Below are positions 1-7,544 of a stretch of 43,910 bases of DNA, in pieces (within the stretch, counting starts at the first letter, position 1; the number at the start of each line of letters is the position of its first letter). Below the pieces are notes generated by a model that did not search any database, had not been told where the DNA came from, and saw only the letters and a list, made by a program, of their open reading frames with translations. The DNA lies in NCBI GenBank assembly GCA_002410505.1, contig DHSO01000030.1:1-43910 (forward strand). The letters run 5' to 3'. A program made the position numbers and the translations under genes. Source of the stretch: Cloacimonetes bacterium UBA5284. GTDB taxonomy: Bacteria; Cloacimonadota; Cloacimonadia; Cloacimonadales; Cloacimonadaceae.

Positions 1-282
1 TTAACGCTTGATGAAGGCTTGATTAAGACTTGATGAAGGCCGTGAATACAGGGAGAAAAATGATGTAATTGTGGTCTTTCCTGATATCATAAATGCTTTT
101 AAGATGATATTACACAATGAGATAGCTAACAGGATGATGCAGCCAAGACAGCAGTTCCACAGCTTCCGGCGAGCATTGCCAGGATTGAAGCTGCGCCTGC
201 TTGAAGGCCCAAGAAAAAATCTTGACTCATTGGCTATACCCGGTTTTTTGGCTTGAAATAGATAAGAAAAAAAGGAAACGTA
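1..282. other. Left-edge non-coding stretch with 11-bp tandem repeat
   Basis: I see no convincing gene here. The first 38 bases contain three near-identical 11-bp units in tandem (GCTTGATGAAG at 6-16, GCTTGATTAAG at 17-27, ACTTGATGAAG at 28-38). The rest holds only a short 61-codon open frame without family resemblance. The stretch may be the tail of an upstream gene or its intergenic region, cut off by the window edge. The ribosome binding site for the first gene (AAAGGAAAC) is at its right end. Confidence 0.4.
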
Positions 283-1689
283 ATGGAGAATATCCGCATT
301 GGCATCGTGGGAAACATCGGCGTGGGCAAATCCACTTTTATTGAAGCAGCAAGCTCTGCACCTCTGGACAAAATCCTTTGTTCCGTATATCCAAAACCCA
401 AAGGCTGCGAAGGTGTCTTTGCCTTCCCTGAAAAGTTCAATCCCATCGTGCTGGATTCATTTTACCACGATCCCATAGCCAATGCTTTCATGGCACAAAT
501 CGAATTCTTTAATGGTCGTCTGGACCGTCAGAAACTGATCCATAGCTGCCGGGGAATCGTGCTGGAAGATAGAACTCTGGCAGAGGACTATCATATATTT
601 GGTAAAGCGCAACGCATCCTGAAAAACATGTCTGAGCCTGAATTCATAGCCTACCAGCGGACTTATCGCTTGATGACGGAACAGATCAAAGAGCCTGATC
701 TGCTGGTATATTTCAAGGCAGACGTCCCCACTCTGCTGGAAAGGATTAAAGAGCGTGGCCGCGAAAGTGAACAGGCTATCTCTGCGAATTATCTGGAGCT
801 GTTAAATAACCTGTATGAGGATTTTGTAGCCCACCACGTAAACTGCCCGGTGCTGGTGATAGATGCGGATAAAAGAGTGGACAAGGCAGTATGGCAACGT
901 CGTACGGTAAATCTGATAGCGGATCAGGTAAAAGCTCTGGCTTTGCGAGTATCCAGCCCCGGAATCAGCGAATGGGTCACATTGCCGCAGACCGAAGCTA
1001 CCCTGAAGGCCATAGACGCAGAGCGTGAACTGGAACAATATCTGGCTGATCATGCCAAGCTGATAACCATTGCCGGCAACGTGGGCTTGGGAAAATCCAC
1101 CCTTACCGCCATAATGGGGCGCAGCCTGAAGATAAATACCCTCTATGAAAGACCGGAAGAGAATCCACTCTTGGAGAAATTTTTGGGGGATAAGAAAAGC
1201 TATTGCTATCAGCTTCAGCTCCACTTTCTGCAGATGAGAGCCAAACAGCGCCGACAGGGAAAAAGCGGCGACGGCAGCCATGTGAAAGACCGCTCTCTGC
1301 CCGAAGACTTGCTGGTTTTTTGCAATCAATTCCACTCCGACGGGCTGCTGACTGCAGATGAATTGGACAACCTGAGTACTCAATTTCAAACCGTGAACCG
1401 GGAACTACCCTCCTCGGATCTGATAATCCTGCTGCAGGGAAGCCCCTCCCTGGCGTGGGAACGCATTCAACAAAGGGGTAGGGAAATGGAAATTGAGGGC
1501 GGCTGGCAATTTACGGAGATAAATAACCTGAATCGCTGGTACAAAGACTACGGCGCCAATGTGGTAAAGCTCGGTTTTCATGATGGCCCTGTGCTGGAAA
1601 TCGATGTGGAAAAGCTAGATCTTACCAACCGCATCCACGTGGGTTATATATTCGAGCGAGTGCTGGAAGTCCTTAAGACACAGGATTAG
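283..1689 (+). CDS. Tandem-fused deoxynucleoside kinase (dAK/dGK-like)
   Basis: This 468-residue protein is two complete deoxynucleoside kinase domains in one chain. Such enzymes phosphorylate deoxyadenosine, deoxyguanosine or deoxycytidine to the 5'-monophosphate in cytosolic salvage. Domain 1 (about residues 1-215) has a P-loop GNIGVGKST at 10-18, the nucleoside-site motif EDRTLAEDYHIF near 95-106, and an Arg-rich lid ERGRESE. Domain 2 (about 255-468) repeats the order: P-loop GNVGLGKST at 265-273, KDRSLPEDLLVF near 333, and lid QRGREMEIE. Normal family members are about 200-230 residues and dimerise, so the length fits a covalent dimer. Both copies keep the catalytic and lid residues, so both may be active, perhaps with different specificities as in the dAK/dGK heterodimers of lactobacilli. 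A good ribosome site (AAAGGAAAC) lies 5 nt before the ATG. Family assignment is firm; substrate is not. Confidence 0.88.
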   Translation: MENIRIGIVGNIGVGKSTFIEAASSAPLDKILCSVYPKPKGCEGVFAFPEKFNPIVLDSFYHDPIANAFMAQIEFFNGRLDRQKLIHSCRGIVLEDRTLAEDYHIFGKAQRILKNMSEPEFIAYQRTYRLMTEQIKEPDLLVYFKADVPTLLERIKERGRESEQAISANYLELLNNLYEDFVAHHVNCPVLVIDADKRVDKAVWQRRTVNLIADQVKALALRVSSPGISEWVTLPQTEATLKAIDAERELEQYLADHAKLITIAGNVGLGKSTLTAIMGRSLKINTLYERPEENPLLEKFLGDKKSYCYQLQLHFLQMRAKQRRQGKSGDGSHVKDRSLPEDLLVFCNQFHSDGLLTADELDNLSTQFQTVNRELPSSDLIILLQGSPSLAWERIQQRGREMEIEGGWQFTEINNLNRWYKDYGANVVKLGFHDGPVLEIDVEKLDLTNRIHVGYIFERVLEVLKTQD

Positions 1690-1837
1690 CGCATAAGCTT
1701 TGTGCCCTGCCGGATACCGACTGAGACAGCCCGGATCGCCGGCTATGGCACTGCTTGGCCTTAAGTGGGAACACGGACTGCAAATTTCTGAAGTGAGGAA
1801 TTTCTTGACTATTTCTTCGGAGCATATTTCTTGCGCT

Positions 1838-2063
1838 TTGTGACTTGATGGTGCTTATCATAGGTAATAGGGAATTCCGTTGAAATCGGAAGCGGTCTCC
1901 GCCACTGTAAGCAGCAAAAAGGTTTATTTGTCACTGTCGATACGATGGGAAGGCAATTAAGCGCTGAAAACGCAAACCGCTGCAAGCCAGGAAACCTGCC
2001 AGCAAGTTTGGAAGAAGCCTACGGTGAATGGGCTATATCCGACACGTTCATCTCAAGTCACAA
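1838..2063 (+). promoter_or_regulatory. Cobalamin (AdoCbl-type) riboswitch
   Basis: The stretch carries the hallmark blocks of the B12 riboswitch in order: GGTGC at about 1850, then GGGAA, the GCGGTCTCCGCCACTGT block near 1893-1909, and the closing B12-box-like AGCCAGGAAACCTGCCA at about 1985-2001. The flanks form a perfect 11-bp closing stem, TTGTGACTTGA at 1838-1848 with TCAAGTCACAA at 2053-2063. The ribosome site GAGGTGA (2076-2082) and the ATG at 2088 lie just past this stem, so control could be by translation initiation or by folding around the start. A possible -35 box TTGACT is at 1805-1810, without a clear -10. B12-bound RNA normally represses the gene downstream. Confidence 0.88.
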
Positions 2064-2087
2064 GAAAAGAAAACCGAGGTGAACAAA

Positions 2088-3350
2088 ATGAACTCAAGCA
2101 ATTTTAAAAGTGATATTCCCAAAATATTGCTTTTGGTGGCTTTTCTGCTGCTCTCCCACTCTGCTTTTGCGGAAATACTCTATGTGGTAAATTCTCAATC
2201 CCGAACTCTCAGCAAGATCGATACCGCTACGGATGCGGTGAACAACAGCTTTTGCGTATTGGGCAATGTGCCCAATAAGATCGTGGTGGATGAAGAATAC
2301 ATCTGGTCGGTGAATTCCGGTGACAATGCGGTACAAAAGATTTCCCGCACGAGCGGAGCAACCATTTCGAACATCTTTATCGGCATAGGATCAAATCCCT
2401 GGGATGCCGTAAAGCACGGGACAAAGCTCTACGTATCAGGATTGTTCTCGCACAAAGTGTATAAGATAGACACCATCAGTGGTATGCTTGAAGCCTCCGT
2501 GAATGTGGGCACTGCCCCGGAGGATCTGGAAGTGCTGGGTAACAAGCTATATGTATGCAATGCCGGAGATTACAGTCAGAACTATGCGGGCAGTTCGGTA
2601 ACTGTGATCGATTTGGAAAGCTTCAGTGTATTGAACACCATTGAGGTGAGTGCGAATCCACAGCATCTGGCAGCTCATGATGGTATGCTCCATGTATCCT
2701 GTACCGGAAATTGGCTTGATATTGCCGGAGCAATCTGCATTATCGATGCTACCACTGATACTTTGATAGAGACAATCGAGATTGGCGGCACCCCGGGAAC
2801 AATCTGGATTGCGCGTCCTGATCTGGCTTTGATTGCGGATAACAACGGGGTGCATCTGTACAGCTACAATCCATCCACGTTTGAAGTATGGCACGATGGA
2901 TCCGACCCCTTGTCCAATGGTGGTTCGGAAGTGGTGGGCAATAGCAATCTGATAGCAGTGCTATCTCCAAATTGGGGCGGTAACGGCATCGTAAAGCTGC
3001 TACATCCGGATCTGAGCGCCTGGAAGCAATACAGCGTGGGCATGATGCCAACCGATCTCAAACTATATGATGCAGCTTCAACTGCTAACGACCAGATCGC
3101 AGTGCCTGCAAAAATCAAGCTTTCCCCCAATCCCGCCGGACAGGGAGCCGCTTTGCAATTCAGCAGTCAAAAAGAGATTGATGGGGAACTGAGTCTGTAT
3201 AACCTGAAGGGTCAGAAAATAGCTTCATATCAATATCCGGGCAGGGAACTCAGCATAGCAGAACCAAAACTCCCCAGCGGCGTGTATTTCTACCGCTTGC
3301 GAAACCACAGTGGGGTCCAGGGGAGGGGAAAGCTGCTGATACTGAAGTAG
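2088..3350 (+). CDS. Secreted YncE/BtuG-like beta-propeller with sorting tail
   Basis: The protein is 420 residues from the ATG at 2088, which has GAGGTGA five bases upstream. An in-frame ATG at 2028 lies inside the riboswitch and is unlikely to be used. Residues 1-29 form a signal peptide ending in HSAFAE. Residues about 30-340 hold repeated propeller blades of the YncE/DUF5074 kind (YVVNSQSRTLSKID, SVTVIDLESFSVLNTIEV, GAICIIDATTDTLIETIEIG). The last 75 or so residues are a surface-sorting domain (LSPNPAGQG, LYNLKGQKI, PSGVYFYRLR). The cobalamin riboswitch directly upstream suggests a role in B12 capture, by analogy with BtuG, the surface B12-binding propeller of Bacteroidetes. No TonB receptor is adjacent. 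The fold is clear; the B12 role is inferred. Confidence 0.8.
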   Translation: MNSSNFKSDIPKILLLVAFLLLSHSAFAEILYVVNSQSRTLSKIDTATDAVNNSFCVLGNVPNKIVVDEEYIWSVNSGDNAVQKISRTSGATISNIFIGIGSNPWDAVKHGTKLYVSGLFSHKVYKIDTISGMLEASVNVGTAPEDLEVLGNKLYVCNAGDYSQNYAGSSVTVIDLESFSVLNTIEVSANPQHLAAHDGMLHVSCTGNWLDIAGAICIIDATTDTLIETIEIGGTPGTIWIARPDLALIADNNGVHLYSYNPSTFEVWHDGSDPLSNGGSEVVGNSNLIAVLSPNWGGNGIVKLLHPDLSAWKQYSVGMMPTDLKLYDAASTANDQIAVPAKIKLSPNPAGQGAALQFSSQKEIDGELSLYNLKGQKIASYQYPGRELSIAEPKLPSGVYFYRLRNHSGVQGRGKLLILK

Positions 3351-3404
3351 GATTGCTGATGCCTGATCCAATCCCGAGCACAAGCATAAAAAATACTTGA
3401 TAAA

Positions 3405-3436
3405 AAAAGCCGTACCCGGCGGGGCACGGCTTTTGT
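3405..3436. terminator. Rho-independent terminator (bidirectional)
   Basis: The stem AAAAGCCGT (3405-3413) pairs with ACGGCTTTT (3426-3434) around a C/G-rich loop. An A-run lies on the left and a T-run on the right, so it can end the propeller gene on the plus strand and also the convergent small gene on the minus strand. Confidence 0.85.
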
Positions 3437-3447
3437 TAAGCTAAAGC

Positions 3448-3816
3448 TTAGCGATGAATTGGATCATCGATAATTATTGGCCTTTTGTCTAGCAGGTTGA
3501 TGGGATCCAGCCAAATATCGTTACCATATATGTATACAGATCCTTCTTTGTGGCTGGAGTGATTTCCGACAGTTACCGTAACGTTGAAGCCGTTATGCCC
3601 GTTGCTGGGAGCGGAAATGCTGAAGACAGATCCGTTTCTTTGCATTTCTACATGATTCCATTCTGTCCAGGGACCCGGGTAAGGTGTTCCAGTCCAACCG
3701 GTAATGTAGGCTTTTGTGTTTGGGTTCGCATTAATTACATTGATTGAAAATGTGATACCCATCAGCGATACACTGAGGAGCATCAGGGCTGCGGCGACAA
3801 GAATAAGTTTCTTCAT
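3448..3816 (-). CDS. Small secreted hypothetical protein
   Basis: I do not recognise the family. The 122-residue protein starts at the ATG at 3816, preceded by GGAGAACAGC on the coding strand; a longer open frame to 3876 has no ribosome site. Residues 1-20 are a classical signal peptide (MKKLILVAAALMLLSVSLMG). The mature part (about 100 residues) is rich in Thr, Asn, Gly and aromatic residues and looks all-beta. It has no cysteines, lipobox or sorting tail. It is convergent with the propeller gene and shares its terminator. A secreted or periplasmic beta-sandwich is the most that can be said. Confidence 0.65.
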   Translation of the reverse strand: MKKLILVAAALMLLSVSLMGITFSINVINANPNTKAYITGWTGTPYPGPWTEWNHVEMQRNGSVFSISAPSNGHNGFNVTVTVGNHSSHKEGSVYIYGNDIWLDPINLLDKRPIIIDDPIHR

Positions 3817-4493
3817 GCTGTTCTCCATAAACAAATGTATGCATCTTTTGTAAAGGATGCATTGGTTAATCCACAATTGAAGGGTTTCCTAAACGGTTTG
3901 CCTTCATTCTATCAGATCTGATGTATCAATTATTTGTCTTCATGAAAGTCTATATGATCAAAAAATACTCATTACATGAAGCGCGTCAAGATATTTAGAT
4001 TGCACTGCAACTATATTTATTGCAAACTGTATTGTAAAGAAATTTTTGTATTACGAGCCATATCTTGTAACTTATATAATATCAATAATATCCCAGATCT
4101 GAGCAATTTTGCTGTTGCTTATGGTGATGTATATGGTTTGCGCAATGTTGGGATTATGGTAACTCGCTTTATTCGATTGATAGTCAATACGGTATGTTTA
4201 CACACAACAGCTACTGCTTCCAAGATTGCATTTTATTTACATGTAGCGCAAAGCATCGGATAGGCTGATATAGAACAGTATGATATGAGTGTCCTGCGCT
4301 TAATCCGGATAGTGATTTGTTGACGTCTGTCCACAGTCTTAACAGAAAAATATCACATCCCGATATTGCACTATCGAGTTCCGTCTTTTTGCTTGACATC
4401 TATAGAGTGTTCAGGAATTGTGAAAATATAGGTTTTTAGTAGTTTATACAGCTTATGAACCGCCAATTTTGCTTTTCAGAAAAGAGGTAAGGG
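3817..4493. other. AT-rich intergenic region upstream of mreB
   Basis: About 680 bp without a supported gene. A 95-codon frame at 3976-4263 (plus) has no ribosome site, a poor amino-acid pattern and no family resemblance. Near the right end there is a TTGACA at 4393-4398, which could be a -35 box for the rod operon, but no good -10 lies at the usual distance. The region probably holds the promoters for mreB and for the small secreted gene to its left. Confidence 0.4.
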
Positions 4494-5531
4494 ATGTCTT
4501 TATTTGACTTTTTCGGCATGATGACAAATGACATAGCGATAGATTTGGGTACTGCCAATACCCTGGTATACAAAAAGAACAGCGGATTAGTGATCGACGA
4601 GCCTTCTGTGGTAGCTGTATCTACAGACAGCAGAAAAATCATCGCCATCGGCCAGCAGGCCAAAGTGATGTTGGGAAAGAACCCGGATGAAGTGAGAGTG
4701 ATAAAGCCCCTCAAGGATGGTGTGATTGCCGATTTTCAGGTTACCGAATTGATGTTGCGCAATCTGATCATGCGGGCGCAGAAGAAACGCTTGTTGGTTC
4801 GTCCCCGGGTCATTGTATGCGTTCCATCGGGCATTACGGAAGTGGAAAAACGCGCGGTTCGGGACAGCGTCTTACATGCCGGTGCCCGGGAAGTGTATCT
4901 GATCTCCGAGCCAGTGGCTGCGGCCATCGGGGCAGATCTGCCCATCGACGAGGCCTGCGGCAATATGGTGATGGACATCGGTGGTGGTACCTCCGAAATA
5001 GCGGTGATCTCCCTCTCTCACATCGTGGTGCACAATAGTATCCGCGTTGGAGGAGACAAGATTGATACCGACATCATCAGTTATCTGCGCAAAAAGAACA
5101 ATCTACACGTGGGCATTCAGACCGCCGAAAAGATCAAAACTACCATCGGCAGTGCCTATCCTTTGAAAGAAGAGCTAAGCATGGATGTGCGTGGCAGGGA
5201 TATCGTATCCGGCTATCCTGTCACCATCAAGATTTCATCGGAAGAGATCCGTGAAGCCATTTCGGAGACCGTTACCACAATGATCGACGCCATCAAGCGC
5301 CTATTTGAGCGGACGGCACCGGAGCTTTCGGCGGACATCGCCGAGCGGGGCATTTTCCTGACCGGAGGCGGTGCTCTGTTAAAGGGTCTGGATGAAAGGA
5401 TCCGCAAGACTGTTGATCTGCCGGTGCATGTGGTTCCCGATCCCCTGGAATGCGTGGTAAAAGGCGCGGGAACGGTTTTGGACGATGTGGATCGCTACCG
5501 TCAGGTACTAATCAAGAAAATTGAAGATTAA
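4494..5531 (+). CDS. mreB: Rod-shape actin homologue MreB
   Basis: The 345-residue protein is a full-length MreB, the membrane-associated actin-like ATPase whose filaments orient the elongation machinery. The nucleotide-binding signatures are visible: phosphate-1 loop DLGTANTLVY near residues 18-27, phosphate-2 VMDIGGGTSEIAVIS near 160, and the adenosine motif LTGGGALLKGLD near 290. The N-terminal MSLFDFFGMM is an amphipathic membrane-binding segment. The ribosome site AGAGGTAAGG sits just upstream. It is the first gene of an operon continuing through mreC, an F420-ligase-like gene, mreD, mrdA, rodA and a lipoprotein. Confidence 0.97.
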   Translation: MSLFDFFGMMTNDIAIDLGTANTLVYKKNSGLVIDEPSVVAVSTDSRKIIAIGQQAKVMLGKNPDEVRVIKPLKDGVIADFQVTELMLRNLIMRAQKKRLLVRPRVIVCVPSGITEVEKRAVRDSVLHAGAREVYLISEPVAAAIGADLPIDEACGNMVMDIGGGTSEIAVISLSHIVVHNSIRVGGDKIDTDIISYLRKKNNLHVGIQTAEKIKTTIGSAYPLKEELSMDVRGRDIVSGYPVTIKISSEEIREAISETVTTMIDAIKRLFERTAPELSADIAERGIFLTGGGALLKGLDERIRKTVDLPVHVVPDPLECVVKGAGTVLDDVDRYRQVLIKKIED

Positions 5532-5533
5532 GC

Positions 5534-5588
5534 GGCTTTGGCGCTCATTCCCCTTTTGCGGGCAGTGACGCCGATAATGCCAAAAGCC
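5534..5588 (+). promoter_or_regulatory. mreB-mreC intercistronic hairpin
   Basis: Almost the whole gap between mreB and mreC can fold on itself. GGCTTTGGC (5534-5542) pairs with GCCAAAAGCC (5579-5588) with one bulge, and inside it GGCGCTCA (5540-5547) pairs with TGACGCC (5566-5572) and CCCC with GGG. There is no T-run after it, so it is not a simple terminator. Such hairpins can limit read-through or protect the upstream message, which would favour more MreB than MreC. That role is inference. Confidence 0.45.
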
Positions 5589-5604
5589 CGGGGATTAATC
5601 ACGG

Positions 5605-6375
5605 ATGAGTATTAAAAGATACATAATGCCGGCGATTCTCGTCGTGTTCTCTATCGCCATGCTAATTGGAGATCAGGATACGCGTGCTGCGAAAGCGGCT
5701 TTTTTCGGTAAAAGTATCTTCTTCCCATTTGTTTCGTCTCTAAAGACAATCGAAAGCAATCGCAGCCTCAGCGAGGATAACTTCATTTTGCGCGACAGAT
5801 TAACCCAGAGCACTCTGCAAAACCTTGCCCTGCAAAATCAACTGAGAGAATACACCGGTGTGGCTACAATCTCTTTCAATACCGAAGACACAGAGTTTGA
5901 ACTGGCAGAGGTGATCGGCTATTCCGGTCAATTTCAAGAACGTAACCTGATCGTGAACAAGGGTATGGCGCACAATATTGCCCCCGGTTCGGCTGTGATC
6001 TCCGGCAACGGCATCGTGGGCAAGATCATCTCGGTTACCGAGACCTACAGCATCATCTTGCCGTTCTCCAATCCGCGCTTTCAGGTGCCGGTGATGGTGC
6101 CGCGAACGGGTGTGCAGGGCATATTGCAATCCGATGTGGCGGGGATAATCTCCATGAATATGGTGAAACTGGGCTCGGAGATCGCCACCGGGGATACCAT
6201 CGTGAGTTCCAATCTGTCCCGATTGTTTCCCAAAGGCTATCCCGTGGGTACTATCAACCGCATCAAAGAATCTTCCGATAACCTTTTCCTGAGCGCGGAA
6301 ATCAGTCCCTTCACTCTGGTGGAAAACCTGGAACATGTATTTATTCTAAAAGAAAGGAAAAACTATGGCAGCTAA
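5605..6375 (+). CDS. mreC: Rod-shape protein MreC
   Basis: This 256-residue protein has the MreC layout: a short cytoplasmic start, one membrane segment at about residues 6-24, a coiled coil at about 40-80, then a periplasmic beta domain with typical MreC stretches (NKGMAHNIAPGSAVIS, GIVGKIISVT, VQGILQSD, LFPKGYPVGTI). MreC scaffolds PBP2 and RodA in the elongasome. The length is on the short side of the family but all domains are present. Its end overlaps the next gene by 11 nt. Confidence 0.93.
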   Translation: MSIKRYIMPAILVVFSIAMLIGDQDTRAAKAAFFGKSIFFPFVSSLKTIESNRSLSEDNFILRDRLTQSTLQNLALQNQLREYTGVATISFNTEDTEFELAEVIGYSGQFQERNLIVNKGMAHNIAPGSAVISGNGIVGKIISVTETYSIILPFSNPRFQVPVMVPRTGVQGILQSDVAGIISMNMVKLGSEIATGDTIVSSNLSRLFPKGYPVGTINRIKESSDNLFLSAEISPFTLVENLEHVFILKERKNYGS

Positions 6376-7045
6376 ACAAGCAGAAATTGTGGTGTATGGA
6401 AACACCTTTGTGCGCATTCCGCTGAAGACGCGCATCTTGAATGCTGAGGACGAGATGCTGGATATTCTTCGTGAGTATGCCCTGCCGCATATGAAAGCGG
6501 GAGATATACTTACCATCAGTGAGAGCCCTTTGGCGATCACTCAGGGACGCGCCGTTCCCGTAAGCGAACTCAAGATTGGCTTGCTGGCCAGAGTATTGAG
6601 CCGTTTTGTGGCCAAAGTACCATACGGCATCGGCTTACGCTCTCCATCCAGTATGCAATGCGCCATTGATGAAACCGGGAGCTTACGCATCCTCTTTGCT
6701 GCGGCAGTGGGTGCGATGGGCAAGCTGTTGGGCCGCAAAGGCGATTTTTACAGAGTAGCAGGTATGCAAGCAGCGCTGGTGGATGCGGCCAGCACCTCAC
6801 CGGTTCCGCCATACAATGAAACCGTGATCAAAGGCCCCAAGGATCCTCAAAGAGTAGCTGAAGCGCTAGCAGAAGCCATCGGCTATCCTGTGGCGATCAT
6901 GGATATCAATGATATCGGTGGCAGCTGGATGATCGGTGGCGGGGGCGGAGTATCCAAACACTTCATCGAAGCCGCCATGAAAGACAATCCTCAGGGACAG
7001 GGCGACGAACTAACCCCACTCTGCATTGTCAGGCCCAAGGGTTAA
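6365..7045 (+). CDS. F420-0:glutamate-ligase-like (CofE fold) protein of unknown role
   Basis: The 226-residue protein resembles the F420_ligase (CofE, COG1478) family. The N-terminal RIPLKTRIL, the block KAGDILTISESPLAITQGR (about residues 45-63), and a C-terminal DNPQGQGDELTP segment recall a bacterial CofE-like family of unknown function. CofE adds glutamate to coenzyme F420 in the cytosol, but nothing else here hints at F420 synthesis. The start has a good ribosome site (AAAGGAAAAACT) and overlaps mreC by 11 nt, and mreD begins 4 nt after the stop. The gene is therefore co-transcribed and probably translationally coupled with the rod genes. A role in envelope metabolism, such as amino-acid ligation to a wall precursor, is conceivable but speculative. 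Confidence 0.72.
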   Translation: MAAKQAEIVVYGNTFVRIPLKTRILNAEDEMLDILREYALPHMKAGDILTISESPLAITQGRAVPVSELKIGLLARVLSRFVAKVPYGIGLRSPSSMQCAIDETGSLRILFAAAVGAMGKLLGRKGDFYRVAGMQAALVDAASTSPVPPYNETVIKGPKDPQRVAEALAEAIGYPVAIMDINDIGGSWMIGGGGGVSKHFIEAAMKDNPQGQGDELTPLCIVRPKG

Positions 7046-7049
7046 ATCG

Positions 7050-7544
7050 ATGCTGTTAAAAGGGATCTACGTGTTTTTGGGAGGACTTTTCTTCCTGTAT
7101 CTGCAGTTGCTGTTGATGCCGGCGCTGGCGATAATGAACGTGGTTCCCCTCATTCTTTTGCCCTGGCTGATTTATATCGTATGGAAGCAGGCCTGGGAAC
7201 TATCCCTGCCGGTTGTTTTCCTCATCGGTTTGATGTACGATACCCTCAATCCATCGCTATTTGGAATGCACGCTTTGTTCTTTGTGCTTTTGGCTGTGCT
7301 AATCGATGTGTTGCGCATTCCTTTCGAGCAGGATAGCAACGTGGCAAAACTGATTGCAATCGGCTCCACCAATCTCATTTTCAGCCTGCTCTACCTGCTG
7401 GCGCAAGGCTTGTCTTGGGGTTTTGATGCAAAAGTGTACAGGCTATCAGTGCTTGGATTCTTTTACAACCTTATCTTCAGCTTGCTCTTGTTCACCGTGA
7501 TGCAATTCATCAGCAAGCTGCGTATCGTAGTGGTTCATGACTAA
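7050..7544 (+). CDS. mreD: Rod-shape protein MreD
   Basis: A 164-residue, very hydrophobic protein with about five membrane segments, the size and place expected for MreD, an inner-membrane partner of MreC. Recognisable MreD features include a GLMYDTLNPSLFGMHALFF segment after the third helix. I chose the ATG at 7050 (upstream AAGGGTT); an in-frame TTG at 7026 would overlap the previous gene. The 3' end overlaps mrdA by 8 nt. Confidence 0.87.
   Translation: MLLKGIYVFLGGLFFLYLQLLLMPALAIMNVVPLILLPWLIYIVWKQAWELSLPVVFLIGLMYDTLNPSLFGMHALFFVLLAVLIDVLRIPFEQDSNVAKLIAIGSTNLIFSLLYLLAQGLSWGFDAKVYRLSVLGFFYNLIFSLLLFTVMQFISKLRIVVVHD

Noticed and set aside
2028..2087. Upstream ATG for the propeller gene
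   Set aside because: It lies within the riboswitch closing region and lacks a ribosome site, and the signal peptide begins naturally after the ATG at 2088.
3976..4263. 95-codon plus-strand open frame upstream of mreB
   Set aside because: No ribosome site, AT-driven amino-acid content rich in Ile, Asn, Tyr and Cys, and no recognisable family.
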